A stretch of 64,000 bases of DNA, taken from assembly GCA_007922305.1 (NCBI GenBank), contig ML677335.1, positions 21,945,933 to 22,009,932 of the forward strand. The letters run 5' to 3'. Both the position numbers and the translations under genes were made by a program. Position 1 is the first letter of the stretch, and each line of letters starts with the position of its first letter. The notes under the pieces were generated by a model. It saw only the letters and a list, made by a program, of their open reading frames with translations, was not told the origin of the DNA and did not search any database. This document shows, one piece after another, positions 63,439 to 64,000 of this stretch. The stretch is from Dermatemys mawii. Lineage: Eukaryota; Chordata; Testudines; Dermatemydidae.

Positions 63439-64000
63439 GCATGCACGATATGTGATATAAAAATCTGTTCAAATAACTTCCCAGGATAAAATGTTATATT
63501 TTGATAAAATAATTAAACTCCAGAGAGTAAAGAAACTGCTGTATTTGCATTGTAGTTTCTTCTTGTCTATCTTAGCATCAGATTAGAATCCAGCATGCTC
63601 CCATGGTTTCTGAAAAGATCTATTTGCATGCACTCAAATGCACAGACTTACCTAATGATTAAATATTAATCATTAAGTAAGTCTAAGAATTTGAGTGAAA
63701 ATCTCAGCACCTGTGCCACACACTATTTGATTTCAATATGCCTTGTGAATATCTTAAACAAGCTAATAAATTGTTATGAGAAAAAATAGTTTTGAGAATA
63801 TATTTTGAAATCTAGTTCTAATACTAAGTTAGAATGCATTTGAAATGGCTCAAGACTAGATGAATTTTTGTATGGAAAGACTGATGCAGGAATTTTGGAA
63901 ATCTTTGTTTTAAGAGGAAGCTTCGTCCAGAAAGAACCTGCTTTAGTTTTTTACATCTTAAAGTCTGAATCTTGAAGGTTGATTTCAACTTTATTCACAA
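63439..64000 (+). other. MICU1 intron, end of window
   Basis: AT-rich intron. No exon encoding EF-hand 2 is seen before the window ends. Confidence 0.5.

Noticed and set aside
63239..63472. Thr-His and Cys-Val repeat proteins
   Set aside because: Translation of the GT microsatellite only.

Overview
This is vertebrate nuclear DNA: low coding density, spliced exons with GT/AG junctions, long introns and dense remains of transposons. The repeat mix points to a turtle. It has many CR1 LINE fragments, several short hAT-type elements with 8-bp target duplications, and small inverted-repeat elements of kinds I know from turtle genomes. That species call is inference from remembered repeat families, not from a search.

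The only host gene I can support is MICU1, the EF-hand Ca2+ sensor and gatekeeper of the mitochondrial calcium uniporter, on the + strand. Five internal coding exons are present: 6133-6247, 22673-22755, 29221-29418, 54103-54240 and 57377-57485. All have consensus splice sites and the reading frame continues across every junction. Together they encode 214 residues plus one base, matching about residues 180-393 of human MICU1. They include the first canonical EF-hand (human Asp231-Glu242), all intact. The 5' exons (targeting sequence, N-terminal part) and the 3' exons (second canonical EF-hand, C-terminal helix) lie outside the window.

Layout: 1-6132 is a repeat-poor intron. The 16.4-kb intron 6248-22672 carries a hAT-type element split by a solo LTR, a second small DNA element, a 2.65-kb antisense CR1, and a hAT transposase remnant arranged as a large inverted repeat. 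The 6.5-kb intron 22756-29220 has G-rich hAT-derived DNA with two adjacent near-perfect hairpins, a MIR-type SINE and an antisense CR1 piece. The 24.7-kb intron 29419-54102 is the main transposon collector. It holds a sense CR1 interrupted by two dated DNA-transposon insertions, opposed CR1 pieces, another LTR, a hAT element with a perfect target duplication, and old CR1 wrecks. The 3.1-kb intron and the last 6.5 kb hold small inverted-repeat elements and a long GT microsatellite.

I found no tRNA, rRNA or CRISPR, and no evidence of a new gene system. The best second-look items are the fold-back hAT, the datable nested insertions, the paired hairpins and a NAGNAG splice acceptor in MICU1.
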